From Streptomyces vietnamensis (GTDB lineage Bacteria; Actinomycetota; Actinomycetes; Streptomycetales; Streptomycetaceae), in contig NZ_CP010407.1 of the NCBI RefSeq assembly GCF_000830005.1, positions 6,150,001 through 6,214,000 of the forward strand: a stretch of DNA of 64,000 bases, written 5' to 3'. The translations under genes and the position numbers were made by a program. Each line of letters begins with the position of its first letter. The first letter of the stretch is position 1. The notes beneath the pieces are model-generated. The model searched no databases. It was not told where the DNA came from and saw only the letters and a list, made by a program, of their open reading frames with translations. Of this stretch, positions 44,757-52,332 are shown one piece after another.

Positions 44757-46366
44757 CGCACCACCTCGTCCCGGCCCAGGGCCCGGGCCACGGCGAAGAG
44801 GTCCGGGCTGCGGGTGGCGCCCGTGAGCGCGACCCGGGCCACGTTCGCGACGACGCGCGGCGGGCCCGCCCAGCGGTCCGGGTCCCCGCGCCAGGTGGCC
44901 GTGTCCGGGGCGTAGCCGTGGCGCCCGGCGATGGCGCCGAGCTTCGCGTACCACTCGTCGGGGGAGACGGCGGCGAAGTCGGCGGCGATCCGCCGCACGA
45001 GCTCCGGGGCGAGGCCGCCGTAGCGGTCGTCCCCGGGCGCCGGTGCCGGGCCGAAGAGCTCCGCGAAGAAGAAGCCGTACCGGTCGCGGAAGCAGGACCA
45101 GCGCTCCAGGTCCTTGCGGGCGGGCGCGCCCTCCGGCCGGCCCGTGGCCACGGCCGCAAGGGCGAGCTCCTCGTGGCGCGCGAGGACGGAGGCGAGCTCC
45201 GGGTCGTACTCCTCCGCCCAGACGAGGAGCTGCGCGTACAGCTCGCCCGGGGTGAGCGAGGCGATGAACTCCCGGCTCAGGGAGTGCAGTTTGGGCAGGT
45301 CGAGCAGGGGGCCCGAGGGGCGCATGCCGTCGAGCCGGACGTCGGCGGCGAGCGCCTCGGCGGTGGGGACGTCCATGAGCCGGATGTTGGCGAGGCCCCG
45401 CAGATAGTGCTGGACGGCTGCCGGGGGATAGCCGGCGGACAGGTAGTAGTCCACCGACGCCTCGGGGTCCTTGCGCTTGCTGAGCTTGCGGCGCGAGGGC
45501 CCCTCGGCCTTCATGAGCGGGGCGAGGTGCGCGTACGCGGGCGGCTCGAAGCCCAGCGCCGCGTGCAGCTGCAGATGGACCGGGGTCGAGGAGAGCCACT
45601 CCTCGCCGCGCACCACCAGCGTCACCCGCATCAGGTGGTCGTCCACGACGTGCGCGAAGTGGTAGGTGGGCAGGGGCAGTTCCTCCTGCGAGGACTTCAG
45701 GAGGACGATGTCGTTGCCGTTGTCCTGCATGGTGACCGAGGCCCGGATGCGGTCCGTGAACCGGACCCGGCCGGGGAACTCGTACGGGCAGCGGAACCGC
45801 ACCACGTACGGCTCGCCCGCCGCGAGCCGACGCGCGGCCTCCTCGGGCGCGAGCGTCCGGCACGGCGCCCAGCGCCCGTAGTAGCCGAGCGGCGAGCGGC
45901 CCGCGCGCTGCTCCTCCGCGCTCCGGGCGAGCAGCTCCTTGCCGCAGAAGCAGGGGTACGCGCGGTCGCGTCTCAGGAGCTCGCGGACATGGCTGAGGTA
46001 GATCTCCCGGCGCTCCGACTGGAGGTACGGACCCCACGCCCCGTCCCCGGCGACCCCGCCCTCGTCGGGCGCGAGCCCGAAGGCACCGAGCAGGCGTGAG
46101 AACTCCTCGGCCGCGCCCGCCACTCGGCGCGAGCGGTCGGTGTCCTCGACGCGCAGCACGTGCACCCCGCCCGACTGGCGGGCGAGCGCCCGGGCCACGG
46201 CCGCCGTGTAGAGGCCGCCGATGTGCAGGTGTCCGGTGGGGCTCGGGGCGAAGCGCGTGACCTCGGCGCCGTCCGGCAGGGCGCGCGGTCCGAACCGCCG
46301 CTCCCAGTCGGCCGGTTCCGGGAGGTCGGGCGGGAACATCGCGTTGATGACGGACAGGTCGAGCAC
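44732..46366 (-). CDS. Glutamyl-tRNA synthetase, divergent and probably a cluster-specific copy
   Basis: A 544-aa class I glutamyl-tRNA synthetase. The catalytic motifs are intact: PSPTGHLHIGG (residues 41-51, HIGH equivalent), RVEDTDRSR, and KLSKR (294-298, KMSKS equivalent). A C-terminal all-helical region of about 200 residues stands where the anticodon-binding domain lies. The GTG at 46366 is chosen for the GGAGGGAG 6 nt upstream. It charges tRNA with glutamate, the substrate of glutamyl-tRNA reductase, whose gene hemA is in the same accessory region. The housekeeping gltX is expected elsewhere, so this is probably a second copy (inference). Confidence 0.87.
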   Translation of the reverse strand: MLDLSVINAMFPPDLPEPADWERRFGPRALPDGAEVTRFAPSPTGHLHIGGLYTAAVARALARQSGGVHVLRVEDTDRSRRVAGAAEEFSRLLGAFGLAPDEGGVAGDGAWGPYLQSERREIYLSHVRELLRRDRAYPCFCGKELLARSAEEQRAGRSPLGYYGRWAPCRTLAPEEAARRLAAGEPYVVRFRCPYEFPGRVRFTDRIRASVTMQDNGNDIVLLKSSQEELPLPTYHFAHVVDDHLMRVTLVVRGEEWLSSTPVHLQLHAALGFEPPAYAHLAPLMKAEGPSRRKLSKRKDPEASVDYYLSAGYPPAAVQHYLRGLANIRLMDVPTAEALAADVRLDGMRPSGPLLDLPKLHSLSREFIASLTPGELYAQLLVWAEEYDPELASVLARHEELALAAVATGRPEGAPARKDLERWSCFRDRYGFFFAELFGPAPAPGDDRYGGLAPELVRRIAADFAAVSPDEWYAKLGAIAGRHGYAPDTATWRGDPDRWAGPPRVVANVARVALTGATRSPDLFAVARALGRDEVVRRLTAVAG

Positions 46367-46539
46367 GGTGGACTCCCTCCTGGGTTCCTGGTGTGCCTGG
46401 TTCCTGGAGAGATCCACCGTAGGCCGGTGACCGGCCGTTTCGAGGGGTACGAGGGCGCGAGGCTGCGGAACTCCGAACCCTCTTCGGCCTTGTGGGCCCC
46501 CGGGGGCGCCGGGGGTCAGTAGCGTCCCGAGGACCGTTC

Positions 46540-46594
46540 CGTACGAAGGACCGCTCCGTACGGCGACCGTCCCGTACGGCGACCGTTCCGTACG
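46540..46594. repeat. 16/17-bp direct repeats in the gltX-like/MFS divergent promoter region
   Basis: CGTACG occurs at 46540, 46557, 46573 and 46589, within units close to CCGTACGGCGACCGTT. The array ends 20 bp before the MFS start codon and lies in the 247-bp gap between divergent genes, so the repeats could be regulator binding sites. Confidence 0.7.
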
Positions 46595-46613
46595 ACGACC
46601 ACAAGGGGGTGTG

Positions 46614-47834
46614 ATGGGCGGCACGCGCGCGGTGGGCCTGCTCGCACTCGGCTCCTTCGCCATGGGGACCGACGCCTACGCGATGGCAGGACTGCTCCCC
46701 GACATGGGCGCCGACCTGGACGTCTCCGTCTCCCTCGCCGGCCAGTCCGTCACCGCCTTCACCCTCTGCTACGCCCTGGCCGCGCCGCTCTTCTCGGCCG
46801 TCCTCGCCCGCTGGGGCACCCGTACCGTCCTCGTCACCGCGCTGGTCGTCTTCGTGCTCGCCAACGCCGGTACGGCCCTGGCCGGTTCGTACGCCGTGCT
46901 CCTCGGCACCCGCGCCCTCGCCGGCGTCGGAACGGGCCTCTTCACCCCGGCCGCCGCCACCGCCGCCGTCGCGCTCGTCCCGCCCGAGCGGCGCGGGCGC
47001 GCCCTGGGCCTGGTCCTCGGCGGGATGAGCGCGGGCACCGTGCTCGGCGTGCCGCTCGGGCTGCTCGTCGCGGCGGTCTCCGGCTGGCGGGCGGCCCTGT
47101 GGCTGATCACCGCCCTCGGCCTGGCCGCCCTGCTCGGCGTCGCGACCGCGCTGCCGCCCGTACGGGGAGCCGCCGCGCCCTCGCTGCGGGACCGGATCGG
47201 CGCCCTCGCCCGGCCCCGGGTCGCCGTGGTCGTCGCCGTCACCTTCACGCAGACCGTGGCCAGCCTCGGGCTCTACACCTACCTGGAACCCGTCCTGCAC
47301 CGCGTCGCCGACGTGGGCAGCGCCGTGCCGTACCTCTGGGTCTGGGGCATCGGCGGGGTCTGCGGCAGCTTCCTCGCCGGGACCCTCGTCGACCGGACCG
47401 GCCGGCCCGCCCGCCTCGCGGTCACGCTCCTCGGCATCCTCGGCGGCGCCCTCGCGCTGCTGCCGTGGACCGGCGCCGTACCCGGGCTCGTCCTGCTGCC
47501 CCTGCTCGTCTGGGGCGCGGTCGGCTGGGCCTTCGTCGTCCCGCAGCAGCACCGGCTCCTCGCACAGGACGGCGGTGCCGCCGCCGTCGGCCTCAACAGC
47601 TCCGCCACCTATCTCGGCGGCGCCGTCGGCTCCGCGCTCGGCGGCCTCGCCCTCGCCCACGGGCTCGACGCCCGCCTGCTCCCGCTCCTCGCCGCCGGGG
47701 CCGCGCTCGCGGGAGTCCTCTTCCACCTCGCGGTGGCCCGGCGAACCACCGGGCCCGACCTTCCGGACAACGCACACGGGGCCGGAGCCGCGGACGCGAC
47801 CGCGGCCGGGGCCCCCGAAAGGAACGCCTCATGA
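46614..47834 (+). CDS. MFS transporter, DHA1-type drug efflux family
   Basis: A 406-aa major facilitator with about 12 membrane helices. Motif A-like region (VLARWGTRTVL), the antiporter-type segment GTGLFTPAAATAAVALVPPERRGRALGLVLGGMSAG trimmed here to its known form, and GTVLGVPLG (motif C-like) point to proton-coupled efflux. The ATG is preceded by AAGGGGG. It is coupled to the LLM gene by a 4-bp overlap. It probably exports a cluster product or a toxic intermediate (inference). Confidence 0.92.
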   Translation: MGGTRAVGLLALGSFAMGTDAYAMAGLLPDMGADLDVSVSLAGQSVTAFTLCYALAAPLFSAVLARWGTRTVLVTALVVFVLANAGTALAGSYAVLLGTRALAGVGTGLFTPAAATAAVALVPPERRGRALGLVLGGMSAGTVLGVPLGLLVAAVSGWRAALWLITALGLAALLGVATALPPVRGAAAPSLRDRIGALARPRVAVVVAVTFTQTVASLGLYTYLEPVLHRVADVGSAVPYLWVWGIGGVCGSFLAGTLVDRTGRPARLAVTLLGILGGALALLPWTGAVPGLVLLPLLVWGAVGWAFVVPQQHRLLAQDGGAAAVGLNSSATYLGGAVGSALGGLALAHGLDARLLPLLAAGAALAGVLFHLAVARRTTGPDLPDNAHGAGAADATAAGAPERNAS

Positions 47835-48748
47835 AATTCGGCGTCAATCTGCCCAACTACGGGCCCGAAGCCACCCCCGACGCCCTCGCCGACTGGGCGC
47901 TGCGGGTCGAGGCGATGGGCTACCACTACGCGATGGTCTCCGACCACGTGGCGCTCACCCCGGACGTCCAGCACCTCTTCCCCGCCCCGTTCTACGACCC
48001 CTTCGCGACCCTCGCCTGGCTCGCCGGGGTCACCAGGACGGTGGGGCTCGGCACGACGGTGACGATCCTCCCGTACCGGCATCCCGTGCACACCGCCCGC
48101 GTCGCCGCCAACATCGACCGGTTCAGCAACGGCCGGCTCGTCTTCGGCGCGGCCGCCGGCTGGGCCGCCCGGGAGTTCGCCGTCCTCGACGTGCCGTACC
48201 GCAAGCGCGGTGCGATCAGCGACGAGTACCTCGCCGCGATCAAGGCCTGCTGGGCCGACGAGGTCGCCTCCTTCGACGGCGCCCACGTCTCCTTCCGCGA
48301 GGTCCACACCGGGCCGCTGCCCGTACAGCGACCGGGCCCGCCCGTCTGGGTCGGCGGCCACAGCTACGGGGCGCTGCGCCGGGCCGTCCGCCTCGGCGAC
48401 GCCTGGCACCCCACCTCCGTCTCCGGCGACTGGCTCCTCGGCGTGGGACTGCCCACGCTCCGCCAGGTCGCCGAGGAGCAGGAACTCCCGGTGCCCGACC
48501 TCTGTCCCCGGATCAAACTGCGGGTCACCCCACGGCCGCTGGGCCCGGGACGGCTGCTCGGCGAGGGCACCCTGGCGCAGATCGCCGACGACCTCGGGCT
48601 CCTCCAGGAGCTGGGCGCGGGCGCCGTCGTCCTCGACCCCACCTACCCGGGCGACCGGCGCGAGGCGGGCCGCACCGCGCGGGACCTCGACGTCCTGGAG
48701 ACACTGGTCAAGGAGGTCATCGACGTGGACGCCGGCTGCGTACGATGA
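47831..48748 (+). CDS. LLM-class flavin/F420-dependent oxidoreductase
   Basis: A 305-aa TIM-barrel protein of the luciferase-like family, in the F420-using style (MKFGVNLPNYG start, YAMVSDHV, LGTTVTILPYRHPVHTARVAANIDRFSNGRL, VWVGGHS). It overlaps the MFS gene by 4 bp. Such enzymes reduce C=C or C=N bonds or oxidise secondary alcohols in specialised metabolism. The cofactor assignment is by resemblance. Confidence 0.9.
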   Translation: MKFGVNLPNYGPEATPDALADWALRVEAMGYHYAMVSDHVALTPDVQHLFPAPFYDPFATLAWLAGVTRTVGLGTTVTILPYRHPVHTARVAANIDRFSNGRLVFGAAAGWAAREFAVLDVPYRKRGAISDEYLAAIKACWADEVASFDGAHVSFREVHTGPLPVQRPGPPVWVGGHSYGALRRAVRLGDAWHPTSVSGDWLLGVGLPTLRQVAEEQELPVPDLCPRIKLRVTPRPLGPGRLLGEGTLAQIADDLGLLQELGAGAVVLDPTYPGDRREAGRTARDLDVLETLVKEVIDVDAGCVR

Positions 48749-48764
48749 CGAGACGCTGACGGCT

Positions 48765-48872
48765 TTACGAGCGGCTTTACGAACGGTGTTGCAAACGACG
48801 TTACGAGCGGCGTTACGAACGGCGTTACGAACGGCTTTACGAACGGCTTTACGGATGGCTTCACGGTGAGGG
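48765..48872. repeat. 12-bp tandem repeat array (nine units)
   Basis: TTACGA or a near variant recurs every 12 bp exactly: 48765, 48777, 48789, 48801, 48813, 48825, 48837, 48849 and 48861. The unit is close to TTACGAACGGCG. It fills the gap between the LLM and LysR genes and ends just before the LysR start. Because the period is a multiple of three all frames stay open, but no start with a ribosome binding site was found. Confidence 0.92.
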
Positions 48873-48879
48873 GGAGGGC

Positions 48880-49809
48880 GTGCGGGACGTGGCCGATCTG
48901 GACCTGCGGAAGCTGCGCGTGCTCAGGGAGCTCAGCGAGCGCGGCACCGTCAGCGCGGCCGCCCGGGCCCTCCACCTCACCCCGCAGGCCGTCTCCCAGC
49001 AGATCAGCGCCCTGGGGCGGGAGTTGGGCGTCCCGCTCACCGAACCGTCCGGGCGCCGGCTGCGCCTCACCGGCGCGGCGCGGATCGTGCTCCGGCACGC
49101 CGACGCCGTGTTCACCCAGGTCGAGCAGATGCGCGCCGAGCTCGCCGCGCACGAGAGCGGCGACAGCGGCGAGGTCGCGGTGGCCGGCTTCTCCACCACC
49201 CTCTCGGCGCTGATCCTGCCCGCCGTGGCCCGACTGCGGGAGACCCGGCCGCTGCTTCGGACCTCGCTCGCCGAGATCGACCCGCCGGAGAGCTTCTCGA
49301 TGCTGCACCGCGGGGAGACGGACGTCGTCATCTCCGCGGACACCGCGCACCATCCGGGGGCGGTGGGCGAGGACCCGCGGTTCCACCGCGTCGCGCTCTG
49401 CGACGACCCCTTCGACATCGCCCTGCCGGAGGGCCACCGGCTCCTCGACAGCCCCCGGCTGCTCCTCGCCGACCTCGCCGAGGAGACCTGGATCTTCGCG
49501 ACGACCGGCATGTGCCACGACATCGGCGTCGCCGCCTGTACGGCCGCCGGGTTCACCCCGCAGGCCTCCCACGCCATCGGCGACTGGGACGCCACCCTCG
49601 CGGCGGTGCGGCTCGGCCTCGGGGTCGCGCTCGTCCCGCGGATGGCCAAGCCGGCGCCGCGGCCCGAGGTGACGATCCGCGCGTTCAGCGCGCAGGCCCC
49701 GTCCCGTACGGTCTTCGCGGCCGTACGGGAGGGCAGCCAGACCTCCCCGGAGATCGCCGCCGTCCTGGACGCGCTCCGTACGGTGGCCAGGGCGGCCGTC
49801 GCCGCCTGA
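48880..49809 (+). CDS. LysR-family transcriptional regulator
   Basis: A 309-aa LysR regulator with an N-terminal winged HTH (LRKLRVLRELSERGTVSAAARALHLTPQAVSQQISALGREL, listed by its segments, about 6-60) and a PBP2 effector domain (about 90-300). GGGGGAGGGC precedes the GTG. A 12-bp repeat array lies immediately upstream and a 12-bp inverted repeat downstream. It may control the EamA exporter gene or the nearby cluster; the ligand is unknown. Confidence 0.92.
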   Translation: MRDVADLDLRKLRVLRELSERGTVSAAARALHLTPQAVSQQISALGRELGVPLTEPSGRRLRLTGAARIVLRHADAVFTQVEQMRAELAAHESGDSGEVAVAGFSTTLSALILPAVARLRETRPLLRTSLAEIDPPESFSMLHRGETDVVISADTAHHPGAVGEDPRFHRVALCDDPFDIALPEGHRLLDSPRLLLADLAEETWIFATTGMCHDIGVAACTAAGFTPQASHAIGDWDATLAAVRLGLGVALVPRMAKPAPRPEVTIRAFSAQAPSRTVFAAVREGSQTSPEIAAVLDALRTVARAAVAA

Positions 49810-49841
49810 GCACCGTCCGACCTGGCGGAACGCGATTCGCC

Positions 49842-49873
49842 ACGGCTCGTGGAAGGTACCGTCCACGAGCCGT
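49842..49873. promoter_or_regulatory. Perfect 12-bp inverted repeat between lysR and eamA genes
   Basis: ACGGCTCGTGGA/TCCACGAGCCGT with an 8-nt loop. It lies 33 bp after the lysR stop and 106 bp before the EamA start. It could be a terminator (but no T-run) or an operator for a regulator of the exporter gene. Confidence 0.55.
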
Positions 49874-49978
49874 TGCTGGACCCCGTCCGGCCGCCGCTGC
49901 CAGGCTCGTTCCCGTACCGCGGACCACTTCGCGCGTCCCTGAACCTCCCCCTTGTCCTCTCCTGGAGCGGGAACACCC

Positions 49979-50908
49979 ATGTCCAAAGCCACGTACGCGC
50001 GGCTGGCCGCGCTGAGCCTCATCTGGGGCTCCGTCTTCCTGTGGATCAAGATCGCCGGATACGGCTTCTCACCCGTGCAGATGGTGCTCATCCGGCTCGC
50101 CCTCGGCGCCGTCGTCATCCTCGCCATCGGCTACGCGAAGGGGCTCCGGCTGCCCAAGGAGCCCGCCACCTGGGGGCATCTGGCGGTGGCCGCGCTCCTC
50201 GGCAACGCCGTCCCCTGGACCCTGTACGCCGAGGGCGAGATCGGGGGCTCCAGCAGCGTCGCCGCCGTCGTCAACGGCAGCGCGCCGATCTGGACCCTGG
50301 CGGCCGCGCTCCTCCTCGGCCAGGAGAAGCGGGTCTCCGGCTACAAGGCCGGCGGTGTGCTGCTCGGCCTCGGCGGCACCGCGCTCATCGCCTCCCCCTG
50401 GAACTCGGCCTCCGCGGGCAGCGGTTGGAGCATCCTCTGCTTCGTCCTCGGCTCGATCAGCTTCGGCGCCAGCTTCGCGTACATGGGCAAGTTCCTCGTG
50501 GGCAAGGGCATTCCGCCGCTGATGCTGGCCGGCGGGCAGCTCAGCGTGGCGACCGTGCTGCTCCTCGCCGCCTTCCCGTTCCTCGGCCTCCAGGCCGTGA
50601 CCTGGCGCGCCGACTCGGTGATCTCGGTCCTCGTCCTCGGCGTGGTCTGCACCGGCTTCGCCGCACTGCTCAACTTCGAGCTGATCATCAAGGACGGTCC
50701 CACGGTGGCCTCCACCGTCACCTACCTGATGACCGCGGTGGCCGTGGTGCTCGGCGCCGTCGTGCTGCGCGAGCCGCTCGGCTGGACCGTGTGGCTGGGC
50801 GCCGTGGCGGTGCTCGCCGCCACCGGCCTGCTGCGCCGCAAGCCCCGCCCGGCGGCCGAACCGGCCCCCGAGGCGGCCCCCGTGCCGACACCTGCGGCGG
50901 CCGATTAG
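49979..50908 (+). CDS. EamA/DMT-family exporter
   Basis: A 309-aa membrane protein with ten predicted helices as two EamA repeats (LIWGSVFLWIKIA; second repeat from about 150). The ATG at 49979 has GGAGCGGG upstream. RhaT/EamA proteins export amino acids and metabolites. The LysR gene beside it is the likely regulator. The C-terminal tail is Pro/Ala rich. Confidence 0.92.
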   Translation: MSKATYARLAALSLIWGSVFLWIKIAGYGFSPVQMVLIRLALGAVVILAIGYAKGLRLPKEPATWGHLAVAALLGNAVPWTLYAEGEIGGSSSVAAVVNGSAPIWTLAAALLLGQEKRVSGYKAGGVLLGLGGTALIASPWNSASAGSGWSILCFVLGSISFGASFAYMGKFLVGKGIPPLMLAGGQLSVATVLLLAAFPFLGLQAVTWRADSVISVLVLGVVCTGFAALLNFELIIKDGPTVASTVTYLMTAVAVVLGAVVLREPLGWTVWLGAVAVLAATGLLRRKPRPAAEPAPEAAPVPTPAAAD

Positions 50909-51032
50909 CCGAGCGCCGTCAGAACCCATTGAATGTCGGGCCGCCGGTCGCAACATTGTGTTCATTAATGGGCCGGGTGATGGATGGTAGCGTCACAGGT
51001 GGAAACACCCGGCCTTAATGGGGGAGTCGCAC

Positions 51033-51638
51033 GTGGCTTTTGTGGTCGAACTCGTTTTCCGTGGCAATGGAACGGACCGGTTGAGTTTCGGAGAGGCTCA
51101 TCGGGCCTACTGGAAAAGAATGGCCGCGCGCGGCATCCTGCTCGGCGGCGGCCCTTGGCGGGACGGCACCGGGGAGTTCCTGGTCTGTGAGGCCCCCGAC
51201 CGCCGCACCCTCTTACGGGTGCTGTACGCCGACCCGTACGCACAGGCACAGGTCATCGGCGAACTGCGGGTCCGGGAATGGAACGCCGTCATGGGGCACG
51301 TGGTCCTCGCCGGCCTCGAACGGTCCACCGGCGGCGCCGGCACCCACGAGCGAATACGCGGGGGCGTGCCGGCGTCCGTCACGCCGCCCACCCCTCCGGG
51401 CGCGCGTGAGGAGCTGACCGCCCCGCCGAGCGCCCGTGAGGAGCTGACCGCCCACGAGCGGCGCATCGCCACGATGATGCTCGACGGCCTGACCAACAAG
51501 CAGATCGCCGAGTCCTTCACGGTCTCCACCCGGGCCGTGGAACTGCACATCACCCGGATCTACCGGAAGCTCGACATCCGCAGGCGCGCCCAACTGGCCG
51601 CTGCCATCGACCGGTTCGAAGCCGCGCCGGCCTGCTGA
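51033..51638 (+). CDS. YCII-domain/LuxR-type HTH fusion regulator with a TTA codon
   Basis: A 201-aa protein. Residues 1-95 resemble a YCII/dimeric alpha-beta-barrel domain (VAFVVELVFRGNG, ARGILLGGGPW, DPYAQAQVI). A short linker with a duplicated AREELTA stretch follows, and residues 135-195 form a LuxR/NarL-type HTH (LTAHERRIATMMLDGLTNKQIAE, RAVELHITRIYRKL). Codon 61 (51213-51215) is the rare leucine codon TTA, read only by bldA tRNA. The GTG at 51033 has GGGGGAG 6 nt upstream; an ATG 15 bp earlier is possible. It is probably a small-molecule-sensing cluster regulator (inference). Confidence 0.85.
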   Translation: MAFVVELVFRGNGTDRLSFGEAHRAYWKRMAARGILLGGGPWRDGTGEFLVCEAPDRRTLLRVLYADPYAQAQVIGELRVREWNAVMGHVVLAGLERSTGGAGTHERIRGGVPASVTPPTPPGAREELTAPPSAREELTAHERRIATMMLDGLTNKQIAESFTVSTRAVELHITRIYRKLDIRRRAQLAAAIDRFEAAPAC

Positions 51639-51649
51639 TCCGCACCTCC

Positions 51650-51721
51650 TGACGTACACGCGTCCTGACGTACGCACCTCTTGACGTACGCACTTCTTGA
51701 CGTACACACCTCCTGACTTAC
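51650..51721. repeat. 16-bp tandem repeat array (five units)
   Basis: TGACGTAC recurs at 51650, 51666, 51682 and 51698, with TGACTTAC at 51714, a strict 16-bp period. The unit is close to TGACGTACGCACCTCC. It lies between the YCII-LuxR gene and the tautomerase gene, where the operator of the regulator would be expected. Confidence 0.9.
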
Positions 51722-51742
51722 GCACCGATGATGGGAGTCGCC

Positions 51743-52162
51743 ATGCCGCTGGTCGAGATAACCGTTCCCGAGGGCACCCTCTCCGAGGCCGCCGCGGAGG
51801 TCCTGCAGCAGCAGGTCGCCGACTCCGTGCTCACGGCCATGGAGCTGCCGCACACCGAGTTCTTCGCCGCCGCCACCTGGGTGTACGTCCGCGAGGCCGC
51901 CAAGGGTCTCGCGACCACCGGCGCCGGTCGGCCCCCGGGCGTCCTGGTCGTCCTCACGCCCCTGGAGGGCTTCCTCACCCCCGAGCGGAACGAGGCGCTG
52001 TCCGTCGAGGTCACCCGGCACGTGCACGCGGCGACCGGGCCCGACACCGTCGTCTGGCTCGTCGTGAACGAGATCCCGGAGGGGAACTGGGCCGTGAACG
52101 GCGGCCTCACCCGCCGCGCGAAGATCGACGAACTCGTCGCCGAGGCGGCCGCCGGCAGCTGA
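51743..52162 (+). CDS. Tautomerase-superfamily protein
   Basis: A 139-aa protein. The ATG at 51743 exposes Pro2 after removal of Met (MPLVEITVPEG), the catalytic base of 4-oxalocrotonate tautomerase and MSAD families; GGGAG lies 5 nt upstream. The length suggests a fused double-unit form similar to MSAD or cis-CAAD (about 130-150 aa) rather than the 62-aa 4-OT. A strong terminator follows the gene. It could act on enol or halo-acrylate-like acids; substrate not known. Confidence 0.82.
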   Translation: MPLVEITVPEGTLSEAAAEVLQQQVADSVLTAMELPHTEFFAAATWVYVREAAKGLATTGAGRPPGVLVVLTPLEGFLTPERNEALSVEVTRHVHAATGPDTVVWLVVNEIPEGNWAVNGGLTRRAKIDELVAEAAAGS

Positions 52163-52183
52163 ATTCCGCATTCCTCCCGGCCT

Positions 52184-52215
52184 CGGCGCCGCACCGTATT
52201 CACGGTGCGGCGCCG
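52184..52215 (+). terminator. Terminator after the tautomerase gene
   Basis: Perfect 14-bp inverted repeat CGGCGCCGCACCGT/ACGGTGCGGCGCCG with a 4-nt loop, 21 bp after the stop codon. It separates the tautomerase unit from the long operon that starts at 52333. Confidence 0.88.
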
Positions 52216-52332
52216 TTCGCATTTCCGGAACCGGGCCGCCCGGAAAGGAGTGCGGATTCCCGTATCGATGTACGGGTCGCCCCGCCCGTACGGTGATGTC
52301 AATGGCACCGAACGGAAGGGAGAGACTCGTTC

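Noticed and set aside
43377..47777. A 1466-codon minus-strand frame over the TAXI, gltX and MFS genes
   Set aside because: It crosses three genes with clear families in other frames and has Arg/Pro/Gly-rich shadow composition.
48210..48869. A plus-strand frame ending in repeated ALRT units over the 12-bp array
   Set aside because: It is the shadow frame of the LLM gene kept open by the 12-bp period; it has no start site near the array and would contain many TTA codons.
48765..51721. Regular repeat arrays as CRISPR
   Set aside because: Units are 12-16 bp and contiguous with no spacers, and no cas genes are present. The same holds for the 22-bp array at 27770 and the 16-bp array at 34405.
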